The translations under genes were made by a program, and so were the position numbers. From Cricetomys ansorgei (lineage: Eukaryota; Chordata; Mammalia; Rodentia; Nesomyidae): a stretch of 64,000 bases of DNA. The first letter of the stretch is position 1; every line of letters starts with the position of its first letter. Shown one piece after another: positions 13,079-24,403 of this stretch. Below the pieces are notes generated by a model that worked only from the letters and a program-made list of their open reading frames with translations, was not told the origin of the DNA and did no database searches. The stretch is taken from the NCBI GenBank assembly GCA_026225945.1, contig JAMJFZ010001815.1, positions 17,367,001-17,431,000 on the forward strand, written 5' to 3'.

Positions 13079-13527
13079 TGAAATGGTTCTGGGGCCCAAA
13101 GCAGTTCCTGAGGGGAATTTTAAGTTAACTGGGGCCTTAGGAGGATGTACAGTTGATTTCCAAGGGATCTTCATGAATCTGAGTAAGTCATCAACTGTTG
13201 CCAGTAACAGATCTCTGCCATTGGAATTCTTTCCCCAAATATTAAAGTGAATTCATTATGAGTAACTTAGAAACAAAGAGGTCATGAAAGAGAGAACTGG
13301 CAAATATCTAGTGTCTCAACTCTGATTTCTCACAAATCGAATTCAGCAACTTCTGTTAATCTTTTAATAAGTTAAGAGACATGATACAATATATAGACTT
13401 TCTTTCTTATGTGGAGTGATTTCAGGTCTCTACATCCAGCTCTAGATATTATATCTCTTAGAATACGACTCTTATTATTGGCTCTCCAAATGCTCCTGAA
13501 ACACAACTGGAAGAAGTATTTATCACC

Positions 13528-13645
13528 ACTTTATAAATGAGCAAACCATGGTCTAGGAAACAGACTGATGTCAACCACAATTTTCCTTTGGTGTTTCAAA
13601 ACAGCAAATTCAGTTCCTGATTCAGTGTCTTTCCACTCAGCTACA
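13528..13645 (-). mobile_element. MIR fragment, antisense
   Basis: CACTTTATAAATGAGCAAAC resembles the reverse complement of the MIR 3' region (ttttacagatgaggaaac-type), with downstream TTCCACTCAGCTACA. Confidence 0.4.
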
Positions 13646-13789
13646 ACCCCCAACTAAAAGACTAGCTCATCTTTTGAAACTTTGTCTGCTTTAAATATTC
13701 CATTAGGTAAACATATCAAAAGCACATCCTTTTAAGTACTTTATAAAATTACTTTTAATGATATAAAGAACAGCACTTAGAATCAGGAA

Positions 13790-13905
13790 TGTTTAAGACC
13801 CACACATCATTTACCATGTGACCGTAGACAATTCACGCTCAGTTTCCATTTACTTCCTTGAAAACTGACAGGTAATAAGAATAGCTTAGCCACGTGGTTG
13901 TTTGG
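13790..13905 (+). mobile_element. MIR fragment
   Basis: CCATGTGACCGTAGACAATT, CAGTTTCC and GGTAATAAGAATAGC follow the MIR core order (gtgaccttgggcaa, cagtttcc, aataatag). Confidence 0.5.
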
Positions 13906-16179
13906 TTATATTTGCAAGAGATTAAATGTGTATATATTATTGTGTCAGGTATTGTCATTCTTATCATCTTCGCTTGGCAAGACAAAAATAATACATAGTT
14001 GTTCCCAGATGACCATTATACCTAAGTTTTGAATTTCTCACTCCAAAAGTTTTAGTATTCACAAATAGTAGGTTCCTAGACATGGATTTATGATCAGAAA
14101 ATATCTTGTCCATCCTAATGCCTTAAAAATTTGACTCTGCTTTCACTGTCTGGAGCTTAGTGACACTTTGATGTCAGGTTTCCTGCTGAGCCTCAAAGTG
14201 TATGCACAGGTTCTTGATGAATTTGCCTCCTTGTTATGTAAGTGCATCATTTACTGCCTGAGCACCAGATTTTGTTAGTACTGTGACTCTGTTTTGCTAA
14301 AGAAAATTCTTTAAACTCTCCTGTTTCCATTTCCCTGTGACCTCAATTAAAACCTCGAATAGAATTCATAAGTGCAATTTTATCTGTAAAATATGAAACT
14401 CCATATTTTTTTCAAAGAAAAAATAAAAAATTCCAATGTATTAAAAAGGTTCTAAAATATTATTTTTACAATGTGTGCCGTATGTAGATTATGTTTCTTC
14501 CTGGACAATGAGTTAACTGAAGTTTCCTTCAATAAGTAGATTGCAAAATGAACCATCTGTGTCTCTATAAACTATCTGCCTGAAGCTCTAGAGATGAGAT
14601 GAGCCACTCCAGTATTTTGAACTATATTAATCATTCCACTATGTACAAGGGTTCTACTCAAAACTAATCTAACACTACCATATCCTGATTCTTTATTTTA
14701 CCAAACTGTCTTGATTTAAATCAAGCACCTAAAATAAACTCTGACATGTGGTGTATTTGGTAATAGAAGGAAACATTTCTCTAAATATGTAGCTATTGAC
14801 GCCCTGAGACACATATAATTTTCCTTTTGTTTTGCTGTTGAACTGAACTGTATCCAGCAAGAAGTGGATGTGGGCTAATAATGTAAAGGACAATGTTTAT
14901 GCTAAGTGCCTGCCATGTTAAATGTTCTGGTTGACTATTTAAACTCAAATATTACATATAATTCAAAAGAAAAAATAGGTAGAAAAGAGACAGGAGAGCG
15001 AAGGAAGAGAGGAAGATAAAGAGGGAGAATAGGTAGGGAAGGGAAGAGATGTCTTGGAGATCCTAATTCCTTCTGCTACTTTTTACTGAAACCTGCAGTG
15101 TATGTCCTGCTTCCCAGAAAAAAAGCACTACCTACACAGCCTGAGCCAAGTATTTCAGTTCAGTTAGAGATCAATGAAAACAAAGCAACAAGAATTTTAC
15201 ATGAAATTGAACTTATATTTGAATGCTAGAATATTTTCAAAAGTTTCAGGTCAAACTGTGAGATAGAAAACAGTACATTAGGTCAAGTAGAAGGTTCTCA
15301 TCTCCTTCCAATTATTTTCAGCCTAGGACCTATGTATAGTCACAGAATTAGCTAATTATTCTGGTTTTCTAAAATGTACATGTGTGTACACTGGCCTCAC
15401 TGAAATGTAAATCGATACCTAATAAGGCCACTCTCCTAGAACAACTAGTTAATAATGTGTTGATTCTTTCACTGTGAAGTACTTTAAACATATAAAATCC
15501 CTCATGGCTATTTTTAGTTGATGTGTAATTCTAAAGCACATAGCATTATATGTTTTTTTATTATTGCCATAAATCAAAAAATGTTCCAAATGAGGTGGCA
15601 ACTGTTAACTCCTGATGTCATATGAATGTTTCTTTTTAAATTTAATTCTTATAATAAGAAAGTTAAAAGAATATAATAGCATCTAAATGTAGTACCTAAA
15701 AGAAAGAGATGGGCTGCCTGATTTTCTGTTACAAATTTCCATCATTGTCATTGTAAACAAATAATCATTACCACCTCCTTTCTTATCCTTTTTATAAGTT
15801 TCCAATCAATAAGAAAGGGAACAATATTTTATTTATTAGTAGACATTCAATATTCATAGGGTGGCACCATCTTTGCTTAGGTAATAATATTTCCATTCAT
15901 TCATGTAGTAAATGAAATTTAAAGACATTTCAGGTCTTTATGCTACTTATCTTTAGGCAAAAGGAACTTTTCATTAATTACATTACATGCAAATTCAACC
16001 TAGATCATCCTAAAGAAGACCAACTTATTCCCCACTCTCAACTGTATCTCAGGTGACCTCTGGGTGGCACATCCTCTACTACATCAATATTGGAGCATTA
16101 CATCACATATATGAGGTTTAAATCATTTTTAAAAAGATGACAAAGTAATACTTTATTTGTGGTGAGAGAGACAGGAAAG
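13906..16179. other. Intergenic DNA, nothing recognised
   Basis: AT-rich unique sequence. A purine-rich run of AG and GGA lies at 14970-15055. No supported frame. Confidence 0.5.
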
Positions 16180-17850
16180 CTAGAGTCTTGTCTTATTCAT
16201 GACTTTCTATTCTCTACTCCACTTCAGTCTCTCTGCACAGGCTAACCTTAAACTTTTGAGAGCTTGTGGTCTTTGGGAATGCATATTACTCTTTGATATG
16301 TTTGCACTTTTAGTTTTCATAAAGCAAGGTCATTTGCTCAGATGTGTATGTGCTTAGGACTGACAACTTGGTATTGGATAACCCATCATGGAAAAGATGA
16401 TTGCCCTTTTTTCATCAGCCTGTAACTCTTCATCTAGAGACAAGTTCTTGTGAAGTTTCCCAAACCATGTTGGCATGTCAATTAGTATTGTTATCATGTA
16501 GGTCTTGTTTAGGTGACCATAATGTTGAGGTTTCATGGTTGCATCTTTTTCTTTTATAGAGAGAAATAAGGAATTAGCTACAGACACATAGTCCCCTGGC
16601 TTTTATAGTTTTGCCAGATTCTCTTCTGTGATGTTCCCTGAGCCTTAGGCATAGGAGTTGCACTGCAAATATGTCAGTTAAGGTGAGGAATCCTGCAGTT
16701 GCTTATTTACTGCTTTTTGACCAGTTGTGGATCTCTTTTACAGCCTGAGTTTGCTGAAAAAGAAGCTTCTTTAATAAGGGGTGAACTTAATTGTGGGTTA
16801 TAAGGATATATGGGCTAAAGGGATAAGTACTAAGAATGCATTAGAATTTGTATTGGGTTAGGAAACTTGCAATAGTAGGTTCTCTTCTGTGGTCTCTGAC
16901 CTCTCTAGTGATGAGTATCTGTAAATGCTTATAATGCCAGGGATGAATTCTCTCCCGTAATGTTTACCTTACACATCTAGTTAGTTATTAGGCCTTATGT
17001 CTTTTAGTTAATCCCAAGATATAAATGCCATTATTGCAGCATCAAGAATATCTTACCATGCTAGTCTTTGCTGTGATTTGTAGGCTTATATAGCACCTTT
17101 GTTCAAAGTATGTGGTATCTTCAGTAGCAGGACCTTATCTTCAAGTTGTTAGAAGCAACCAAGATCAATGTTAGTTGCTTATATTATTTTGGGATTGTCT
17201 TTGTCTCCCTGAAAAAACAACTCTAAGGGAGGTTTCCCATGCTTGCCATGGGAAAATTTGTTAGATAATCTAGGGCTTTCATAGGGAACATTATCAATGT
17301 ATGTGACATGAAACCATTACATATGTGCCTTTTAAATAGGTTTATAAAATAATGTATTTATTTACTTATGGCTTTTCAAACACCATTACGATCTATGACC
17401 ATGCCACCCTGAACAAACTAAATGTTACCAAGCATCTTTAGTATTATTTATAGCTACTTCTTTCTATTTTCTACCCATCCAGTGAAAGTCCCTCCCCATT
17501 ATTCTCATATCTCTTCATAGACCTGTGACTTACCATCACTCTCCCTAATGCTCGTTCTCCCACACCTGCCATGGTCCCTTTCTACTCTCCTTACTTCACT
17601 GGTTAGCTCAGGTTATACACTCCAATCTAACATTTGGAACTAAGACCCACAAATGAGGTAGAACATGCAGCATTTGTCTTTCTGGCTCTAGGTTACTTCA
17701 TTTAGCACAGTATTTTCCAGTTCCACCCATTTACTTACTAGTTTCATGATTTTATTTTTCTTTATGGCTGAATAATAATCCTATTGGGTATACGGACCTC
17801 AATCTCATTATCCATTTGTTAGTGGAAAGGTTTGTAGGCCACTTTAGTTT
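16180..17850 (-). mobile_element. L1 fragment, antisense (3'UTR then ORF2 3' end)
   Basis: GATGTTCCCTGAGCCTTAGG (16631-16650) is the reverse of an L1 3'UTR motif also seen at 25.8 kb. At 17.65-17.82 kb, CATTTGTCTTTCTGGCTCTA, CAGTTCCACCCATTTACTTA and TTTATGGCTGAATAATAATC are the reverse complement of the L1 ORF2 3' end. ORF2 lies at the higher coordinates, as expected for a minus-strand element. It is much decayed. Confidence 0.65.
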
Positions 17851-17987
17851 CTTAGCCTTAAAAATGGAGTAACAACACACGTTGATGAGCGTGAATCTTT
17901 ATAGTAGGATATGGAATCTTTTAGACACTCAAAGTAGTAGTATAACCAGGCTGATAATCTTAATTCAATCTTTTGAACTCACATAAA

Positions 17988-18175
17988 AAAGTTGAATGCT
18001 GTGGTATGCATCTGTATCAAAAAGTTTTATGGGAAGATTGAGGGCAGAGACAGAAGAATTCCCCAAAGCCTAAGAAAAGCTGCAGCAGACAGTAGAAGGT
18101 GAGAACTAACTTATAAAATGTTGTCCTCTGACCTAAACATGCCTTCTGTAGCATGTGTGTGTCCATATTCGTCCA
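17988..18175 (+). mobile_element. B1-B3 composite SINE remnant
   Basis: GCTGTGGTATGCATCTGTAT resembles a B1/B3 middle and GTTGTCCTCTGACCTAAACA resembles a B2-superfamily tail. Confidence 0.45.
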
Positions 18176-18708
18176 TGGACAATCAATCAAACAATCAACG
18201 CAATTGCTTGATAAAACATTTAGCCTAATTATTTTGATTCATGAAAATTTGTTTGCATATTGGTATCTGTTTTCAGACAAACTTAATTACAAAAACTGAG
18301 TTCTACCTAGCGTTCTAAAAACTATTCATAATACTTACCTTCTAAAACTTAGTTTTAAAAAAAAACTGAAGAAGAAGGTGTAGTTCTATATTCCTTGTAT
18401 GAGGTTAATATTGCCATTTTATTAAACCAAGAAAGATACTAAGAAGAGAAAAATATTACTGGTCCTTCTGACTGTAAATACAAAAATAGTAAAGAAATTC
18501 ATGCTAGTGAGTCATGTGAGAAGGAATCATTCACCAGGACCAAAGGAAACTTATCCATTGTTTGTAAGTATAATCTGCTATGTGTAGATCAAGAAAAACC
18601 ATATGGCTAACTCAATATGTATGAAAATAAACAATGAATTACCCTTTCTTTAGTTTTTTTTGTGAATTTTGTTAGGGTTTTGTGGGGTTTTTTAAGGGAG
18701 GGGGTTAT

Positions 18709-18731
18709 TTTATTTTATTTTATTTTATTTG
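18709..18731. repeat. (TTTTA)n short tandem repeat
   Basis: About four and a half units of TTTTA. Confidence 0.9.
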
Positions 18732-18794
18732 CAAAGTTTTAGAAAATAAGTAACATGAACAGTTTTTGGTTGCTATAGTAGTACACCACTATGG

Positions 18795-19264
18795 TGTTAG
18801 GGCAGACAGAAGGAGACCCCCGAGAAATCACCAGGATTCCAGATCGATGCAAAAGCAAGAGGTTTATTTCCAACGCACTGGGGTCCACCCTCACAGACTC
18901 CTCTAACAAGGAATGGAAGGCACCCCCCCCCCGCATTAGAGTCTACTCTCACAGGGTGACCCCTAGCACACTCTAAGTATGGCTTATATAGGAATTTCAA
19001 AGGCAGAGCTTAGCAACAGAGTATTATGCACAATACTATTGGTTGTGTAGTGATGTGAGTATTAACCTTTAAACTGATTAGTGATGGCATATAGCAAGGT
19101 TGCGGGCACTAGAAAATGTAAACTTAGGGTCTTAGTCAATGTGGGTGGGGGGAGACTCAAGATCATTAGTCAACAGTCCATATCTTGTGTGTCTTAGAAA
19201 TTGTTTTCCTTACTCTAGTTCTGGGAACTGTTCTGAGTCACCTTGTCCCTGACTTGGGCCTACA
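18795..19264 (-). mobile_element. Endogenous retrovirus LTR (class II-like), minus orientation
   Basis: Read on the minus strand, it begins TGTAGGCCCAAGTCAGGG and contains a TATA box (CCTATATAAGCC at 18979-18990). The polyadenylation signal AATAAA lies within GAAATAAACCTCTTGC (about 18861-18876), and the LTR ends TCTGCCCTAACA. The length is about 470 bp and the layout of promoter, R and U5 is that of an ERVK-type rodent LTR. Obvious flanking duplications were not found, so the ends are approximate. It looks comparatively well preserved. Confidence 0.6.
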
Positions 19265-19829
19265 CAGTTTTAGTGCTCGTAGAAGCCTGACTAAAGGTTG
19301 ACTGCTTTGTTCTTGTCCTTGCAGTGGCAGCTCAGCAAGAGAATCAAGGAGGCATTCTCATATGTGCAGATCTCATCAGAGGGAGCCACTGTCATGGCCA
19401 GTGCCATACTCACAGTGGAACCCCAAGCAACTGAGCTCAAGTGTTTTTATTGATTCAGAACTTCTCAGGTGCAGATTATAAGCAATCAAACATCCCCCAT
19501 AGAAATCCAATACCTGTAGACAATACAAAACTCCAAGGCCTATGCATCCCTTTTTCCAACAGTGCACAAAAAGAATTATTTTAAGCACTACTAAAAATAA
19601 AGTTCCACAATAGGATGCTTTCTAGAATTCAACGGGGAAGTCATAGGGCTCTCTGTGCTTTTTCACTTCTAGAATATTTTATTACTGATTCAATCTCCTT
19701 ATTTATTATGGGCCTATGAAAATTAGTTTTTGTTGTTGTTGTTAAAATACATTTGACACAATCACATCCTTTCATGATAAAAAATCTCCTTTCATGATAA
19801 AAATTATAGAAGACATGAACCTAAGAAAG
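19265..19829. other. Sequence between an LTR and an L1, not identified
   Basis: It may include leftover internal retroviral sequence next to the LTR. A 21-bp direct duplication (CCTTTCATGATAAAAA) occurs at 19767-19807. Confidence 0.35.
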
Positions 19830-20004
19830 ACCATAAATAAAAAGCCCACAGCGAGCATCATAACTGATGCTGACAGTGATACCTACATTGCTACTTCTGT
19901 TCAACATAATGCTAGAAGTCTTAAGAGTGAACAGACAAAAGATAGAAGTAAGTCAGCCAAGACATAATTTCTTGTTGTTGTTTGAATTTTTTTTGTATGA
20001 GGAT

Positions 20005-20006
<2 letters not shown>

Positions 20007-20087
<81 letters not shown>
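20007..20087. repeat. Compound (CT)n(CA)n microsatellite
   Basis: About 27 TC units pass directly into about 13 AC units, inside the L1 ORF2 remnant. Confidence 0.95.
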
Positions 20088-20090
<3 letters not shown>

Positions 20091-21070
20091 CAGTCTTATA
20101 TAATTTTTTTTCAAAAAGCAAACATACAGTATAAATGAATTAATTTAGTAAAGTGGTAATATGTGTGTGAAATCAGCATAAAATAAAGTTTTACATTAAG
20201 AATGAACTATTATCTGAAAAAAAAACTTAAGAAAATAGTATTGTCATAGCTATAAAAATAAGTTTAAATAATTAGAGACAAATTTAATCTTGAAAAAAAT
20301 TTTTTAACAGAAAACTACATTATTAGAAAAATAAATTAAAAAGACCTCAATAAGTGTACACATAGTCCATGTTCATGGATTAGAATAATTACTGCTGTTT
20401 AAAAGTTAATATTATCTAAATGGAAATGAAGATATAATGCATTCTCCATCAAAATACCATCATTCACCAAAAAAGGAAACACAGCCGTAAAATATATTAG
20501 GCAAAAATATGCTAATTTTCAGAGCAAATTTAAGAACAATGAACATGCCCAGAGGCCCGAATCCTACCTGACTCCAGTATGTACTACAATGCTATAGTTA
20601 CCAAAATAATACATACAAGTGAACACGAAGATGTAACAAATTAGAACTCAGAAATAAATCTACACTTTTATAGACAAACAACTGTTTGTATTGTGTTTTC
20701 TTAAATGTGTATTGAGCAAAAAAAAAGCCTCTTCACCAAGTAGTGCAAGAATGTGTTCAGAAGAGTAAACTCCAAACTATCTCCTGAATTATAGAAACCA
20801 AAGATCAAAATGATTAAAGTCTTAAGTGAAATATCTGAGCGTATGAAACAACTAAATGAAAATATAGGGGACAAACCCTAAAGTCTATGACATTAGCCTA
20901 AAAAATGATTTTTTAAAAAAAAATATGATAAAAAATTTTAAAAATATAAGCAACAAAAAAAGCAATAATAAACAATTGGACTGTTTAAAATGAAACTCCA
21001 CTGTGTAACAAAGGACATTACCAGCAGAATGAGGAAATCGTCTGCAGATTAGAAGAAAAGATGTGTAAGA

Positions 21071-21190
21071 CAAGTGTGGTGGCTCATGCTTGTAACCGTG
21101 GCACTCAGGAGGTTAGGCAAGAGGATCCCTGCAAATCCAAGCCCATTTTGGGCCACAGATAGAACCCTCATTTCAAAACAAAAATTAAAA
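21071..21190 (+). mobile_element. B1-related SINE
   Basis: GTGTGGTGGCTCATGCTTGT, GGCACTCAGGAGGTTAGGCA and an A-rich tail follow the B1/7SL-derived order. It is diverged and inserted in the L1 remnant. Confidence 0.65.
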
Positions 21191-22299
21191 AAGGAAAATA
21201 AAAAAGTTTAAACAGTGTATCTAACAATGACCTGATATTTAAGACATGTAAGAGGGTCAAGTAACAATCAGATTGAAAACAAGCACAAGATCTGGAAAGA
21301 CAAGTCTCAAAGGAGACAAATACACAGTCAATGAGCATAAGAGAAAAAGGATCAATGTCTGAAATCACCAGGGAAATGCACAGTAAGTCCCAGTGGTATG
21401 TAAACTCAGATCTGTTTAAATGGCTACCACAAAAATCTACAAGGTAGTCATTGTTGGTGGAGACACAAGGAGAAGGGAGCTCTCTTATGTGCTATTTGTA
21501 GAAATGTAAATTAGTCATTCTTCATGAAAAGCAACGTGAAAGAGCCTCAAAAACTAAACCAAAAAATAAATAAAAATAAAATAAAATATTGTCGGATAAT
21601 CCATTAACTCCATGACACAGGCCCAAACACACATACGAAGGAAATTAAATCAGTCCTTTAAAAATAAATCTTTTTTTTTTCGTGTTCTTCTATGTTTGCT
21701 ACAGCCTTATTCACAATAGCCAAACTATGGAGCAATCAAAATGTTCCTCCATGGGTAAATCAATAAAACATGTTGGATATAAACATAAATATCACTTGGC
21801 CATAAAATAAGAAAAATCTGTAATTTGCAACAACATAAAAGAATCTGGAGGGCATTGTAGTATGTGTAATAGGTCAGGCACAAAAAGATCAATGCTGCAG
21901 TAAATTATTTATATGTGGAATTTCAACACTGTTGAACTCGTATAGACAAATAGCTCAATGGTGGTTAGCAAAGGATGAAATTGGGGATGGGGAGATGGAG
22001 AAAGTAGAAATGGTGGCTACAGCACTCTGAGTTTATATTGGACATGAGAAATAACTGATGATATCTTTTGATGATCTCTTACTCCACATGATGATCATAA
22101 TTAATTCTAATCTATTGTATATTTCAAAGCTGACCAAAAAAGAAAAAATGTTGAAAGAGGGACTTGAAAAGTACCAGTGTAGAGAAATATTTAATCCTTT
22201 AATTCATCAGCATAACTGCTCTAGGGTAGAAGGAATGTTAGTTCACATCTCTAATCCCAGTATTCAAAAAGCAGTGGGTAGTATATTCCTTTAATCCAC

Positions 22300-23070
22300 A
22301 AGCGATAAAAAGATAGGAAGTAGAGATCAGAAGGTGTCAATGTCAGTCAGGAAGTCATGTCTGAGAGGAGTTAGAGTGAAAGGCAGGCAAAGTAACAAAT
22401 CAGAGGAAGTGTTGGCAGAGTGATTCAGAGTGAGGACATGCCCAACTCTCACCATAGAAAAGCAGAATTAAGCTCAGAGACAGAGGACAAGACACAGAGA
22501 CAATGAAATGGTCTGACTGAGGAAAAGGCACAGAAGCAGAAGTTAACAGAAGCATCATGAGGTAGTGAGAGCTCACAGACACAGAAGCAGTCTGAGAAGT
22601 CTGAGGCAGAGATCCAGAGGCAGCTCAGCAGAAGTTAATATCAGATGGGAAAAGTTAATATCAGTCTAAAATATTAGACTGAAGTCAAGCTGAGCAGTTC
22701 AGCCAGAGAAGTTGTGGGAGTCAGTCAGAATCAACCAGAGTCAGAAGAGTCCAGTCAAAACAGTAAGCCAACTCAGAAGGTCTTTGAACCAGTCAACTTG
22801 GAGCCAGAACAGTGTGTGAGTTGAGTTGAACCAGAAGAGTCAGTTGTGTTCATTACTGTTCTGAGTTCAGAAGGAGCTAGTCAGAGTGGTTCAGTTAGCA
22901 AGCAGTAAGTCTCAGATACTTAAACATTCCAGATTGTATGAAGGCTGAGATTGAATTCTTCCAGTTCTAGGTTTAAGATTAGATTGTAAGGAGGCCTAAA
23001 TGCTCCAGGCCTCCAGGACTAAGACAGGTGATTGAATTAAGCAAATATTAACTACATTTTGAACATCTAT
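22300..23070 (-). repeat. Unclassified interspersed repeat, copy B
   Basis: TTAAGATTAGATTGTAAGGA and GAGGCCTAAATGCTCCAGGC are the reverse complement of the ACAATCTAATC blocks of copy A. Upstream is a long purine-rich array of CAGAAG, CAGTCAG and CAGAGAC units, the reverse of copy A's CT-rich part. The orientation is opposite to copy A. Confidence 0.6.
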
Positions 23071-23270
23071 ATCTGGCACCCAAAGTGATTATACAGCTAC
23101 ATACCAGCATGAACACAGACCTTTCCTAGCTTGGATCACAACAGAAATAATACTATCCGAATAGCAATATGTATACTACATGTTCGAACTTTGGGTACCA
23201 AGTGCTTATTAGGGAAATAAGAGAGGATTACTAGGGAACTAGGGAATTCCAGAATTTGACTGTTAAAAGC

Positions 23271-23445
23271 GTAAGACACTGAGAGATTGCTCAGCAGCTC
23301 TTGTAGAGGTGGGGTTCAGTTCCCAGGACCCACATAAGGGAACATCTAACCACCTGTAAATCCAGTTCCAGGAAATCTAACACCATCTTTTGTTCTGTGG
23401 GCATTGCATTCACATGCACAAATCCACACTCAGTCATAAACATGT
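23271..23445 (+). mobile_element. B2-type SINE
   Basis: GAGAGATTGCTCAGCAGCTC, GGGTTCAGTTCCCAGGACCC (B-box region) and TAAATCCAGTTCCAGGAAAT define a B2 body. Confidence 0.75.
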
Positions 23446-23619
23446 GTGTTGGAGAAGTTTATTTCTAGTTACATTTATAATAATTATTTTGTACATTTGG
23501 AAAAAGGGCTACTTAAGCTTGGCAGTTCATATTATTTGCAGGTGTTGGCTTTATGTAAATCTGCGATTAAGATGACTTCCTCATGACTTGCATCTGCTCA
23601 CTGCTCTCTAGAAGAGTCT

Positions 23620-24020
23620 TTGTGGAAGAGCAAAGTTGCTGTGGAGAAATTTTTGTATCCCTCTCCAACACTCTTGCAGCAAGGAGAGAACACTTCCCTT
23701 AGGCCTTGAGTTCCCCTACCATAAAGGTGACATGGCTCAGCTGCTGAAGGGTTGTGGGAACCTCTTGAACCTCAGGCTCCCCACCATAAAGGCAATGTAG
23801 CTCAGCTGTCAAAGGATTGTGGGATGAGATTAAGCTACAGGTTTCCTTCATTATGCAAATAGGCCTTTGGGTGAGGGGGCAGAGTTTTGTATCAATGAAG
23901 TAACTAAGAAACTTCTGTATAAATAAAAGCTGAGATCAGACAATTGGGGTTCCACCCTCCAGAATGACTTTTGCCATGACAGGTGTTCCCTCTGCTGAGA
24001 TCCTGTAGGGTTTGCATCTA
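23620..24020 (+). mobile_element. Candidate LTR with a duplicated 65-bp unit
   Basis: A promoter-like TATA (CTGTATAAATAAAAGCTGAG at 23914-23933) is followed by CCTCTGCTGAGATCCTGTAG, which looks like R/U5. Upstream, two 65-bp units begin at 23718 and 23783, both with ACCATAAAGG and GCTCAGCTG. Duplicated upstream elements are typical of LTR U3 regions. The ends are not defined. Confidence 0.5.
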
Positions 24021-24403
24021 CGAAAGTATAACCTTGTCTTCTTGTGCGATCACATGATAGCTATTGCTACACATATGCACATAATTACAAATATATTTTT
24101 AAAGCACAAAATTTTTAAGGCTAGCATATATAGTTGCTATGCAACAAGTACTTACCACCTAAAGAAAGATGACAGTTTGAAGCAATTCTTCCTGGTAGTC
24201 TGATTTGGAACACTTTGAGAACCAAAAATAATAGTGACTGTAATAGATCATAATACATTGAATTTATGCCACAAAGTATACATATATGGGTATCAAGGTA
24301 TATGTGTGTATAACTTAGTTATTAAAGATAGCAAAACACAATGGATTCTGCAAGGAAAATTGTTCAACGTAGAACACAAAAGAATGTGTGAGTAGCAAGG
24401 TGG

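Larger units (their letters stand above)
19830..22040 (+). mobile_element. L1 ORF2 remnant, sense, with later insertions
   Basis: AAAGCCCACAGCGAGCATCA and CTGTTCAACATAATGCTAGA (19.84-19.92 kb) are the L1 ORF2 reverse-transcriptase region. Further matches include CTATAGTTACCAAAATAATA (20.59 kb), then TACAGCCTTATTCACAATAG and CACTTGGCCATAAAATAAG near the ORF2 3' end (21.70-21.81 kb). A CT/CA microsatellite and a B1-like SINE interrupt it. No long frame survives. Confidence 0.75.

Noticed and set aside
19867..20103. Frames of Ser-Leu and His-Thr repeats
   Set aside because: They are direct translations of the CT/CA microsatellite.
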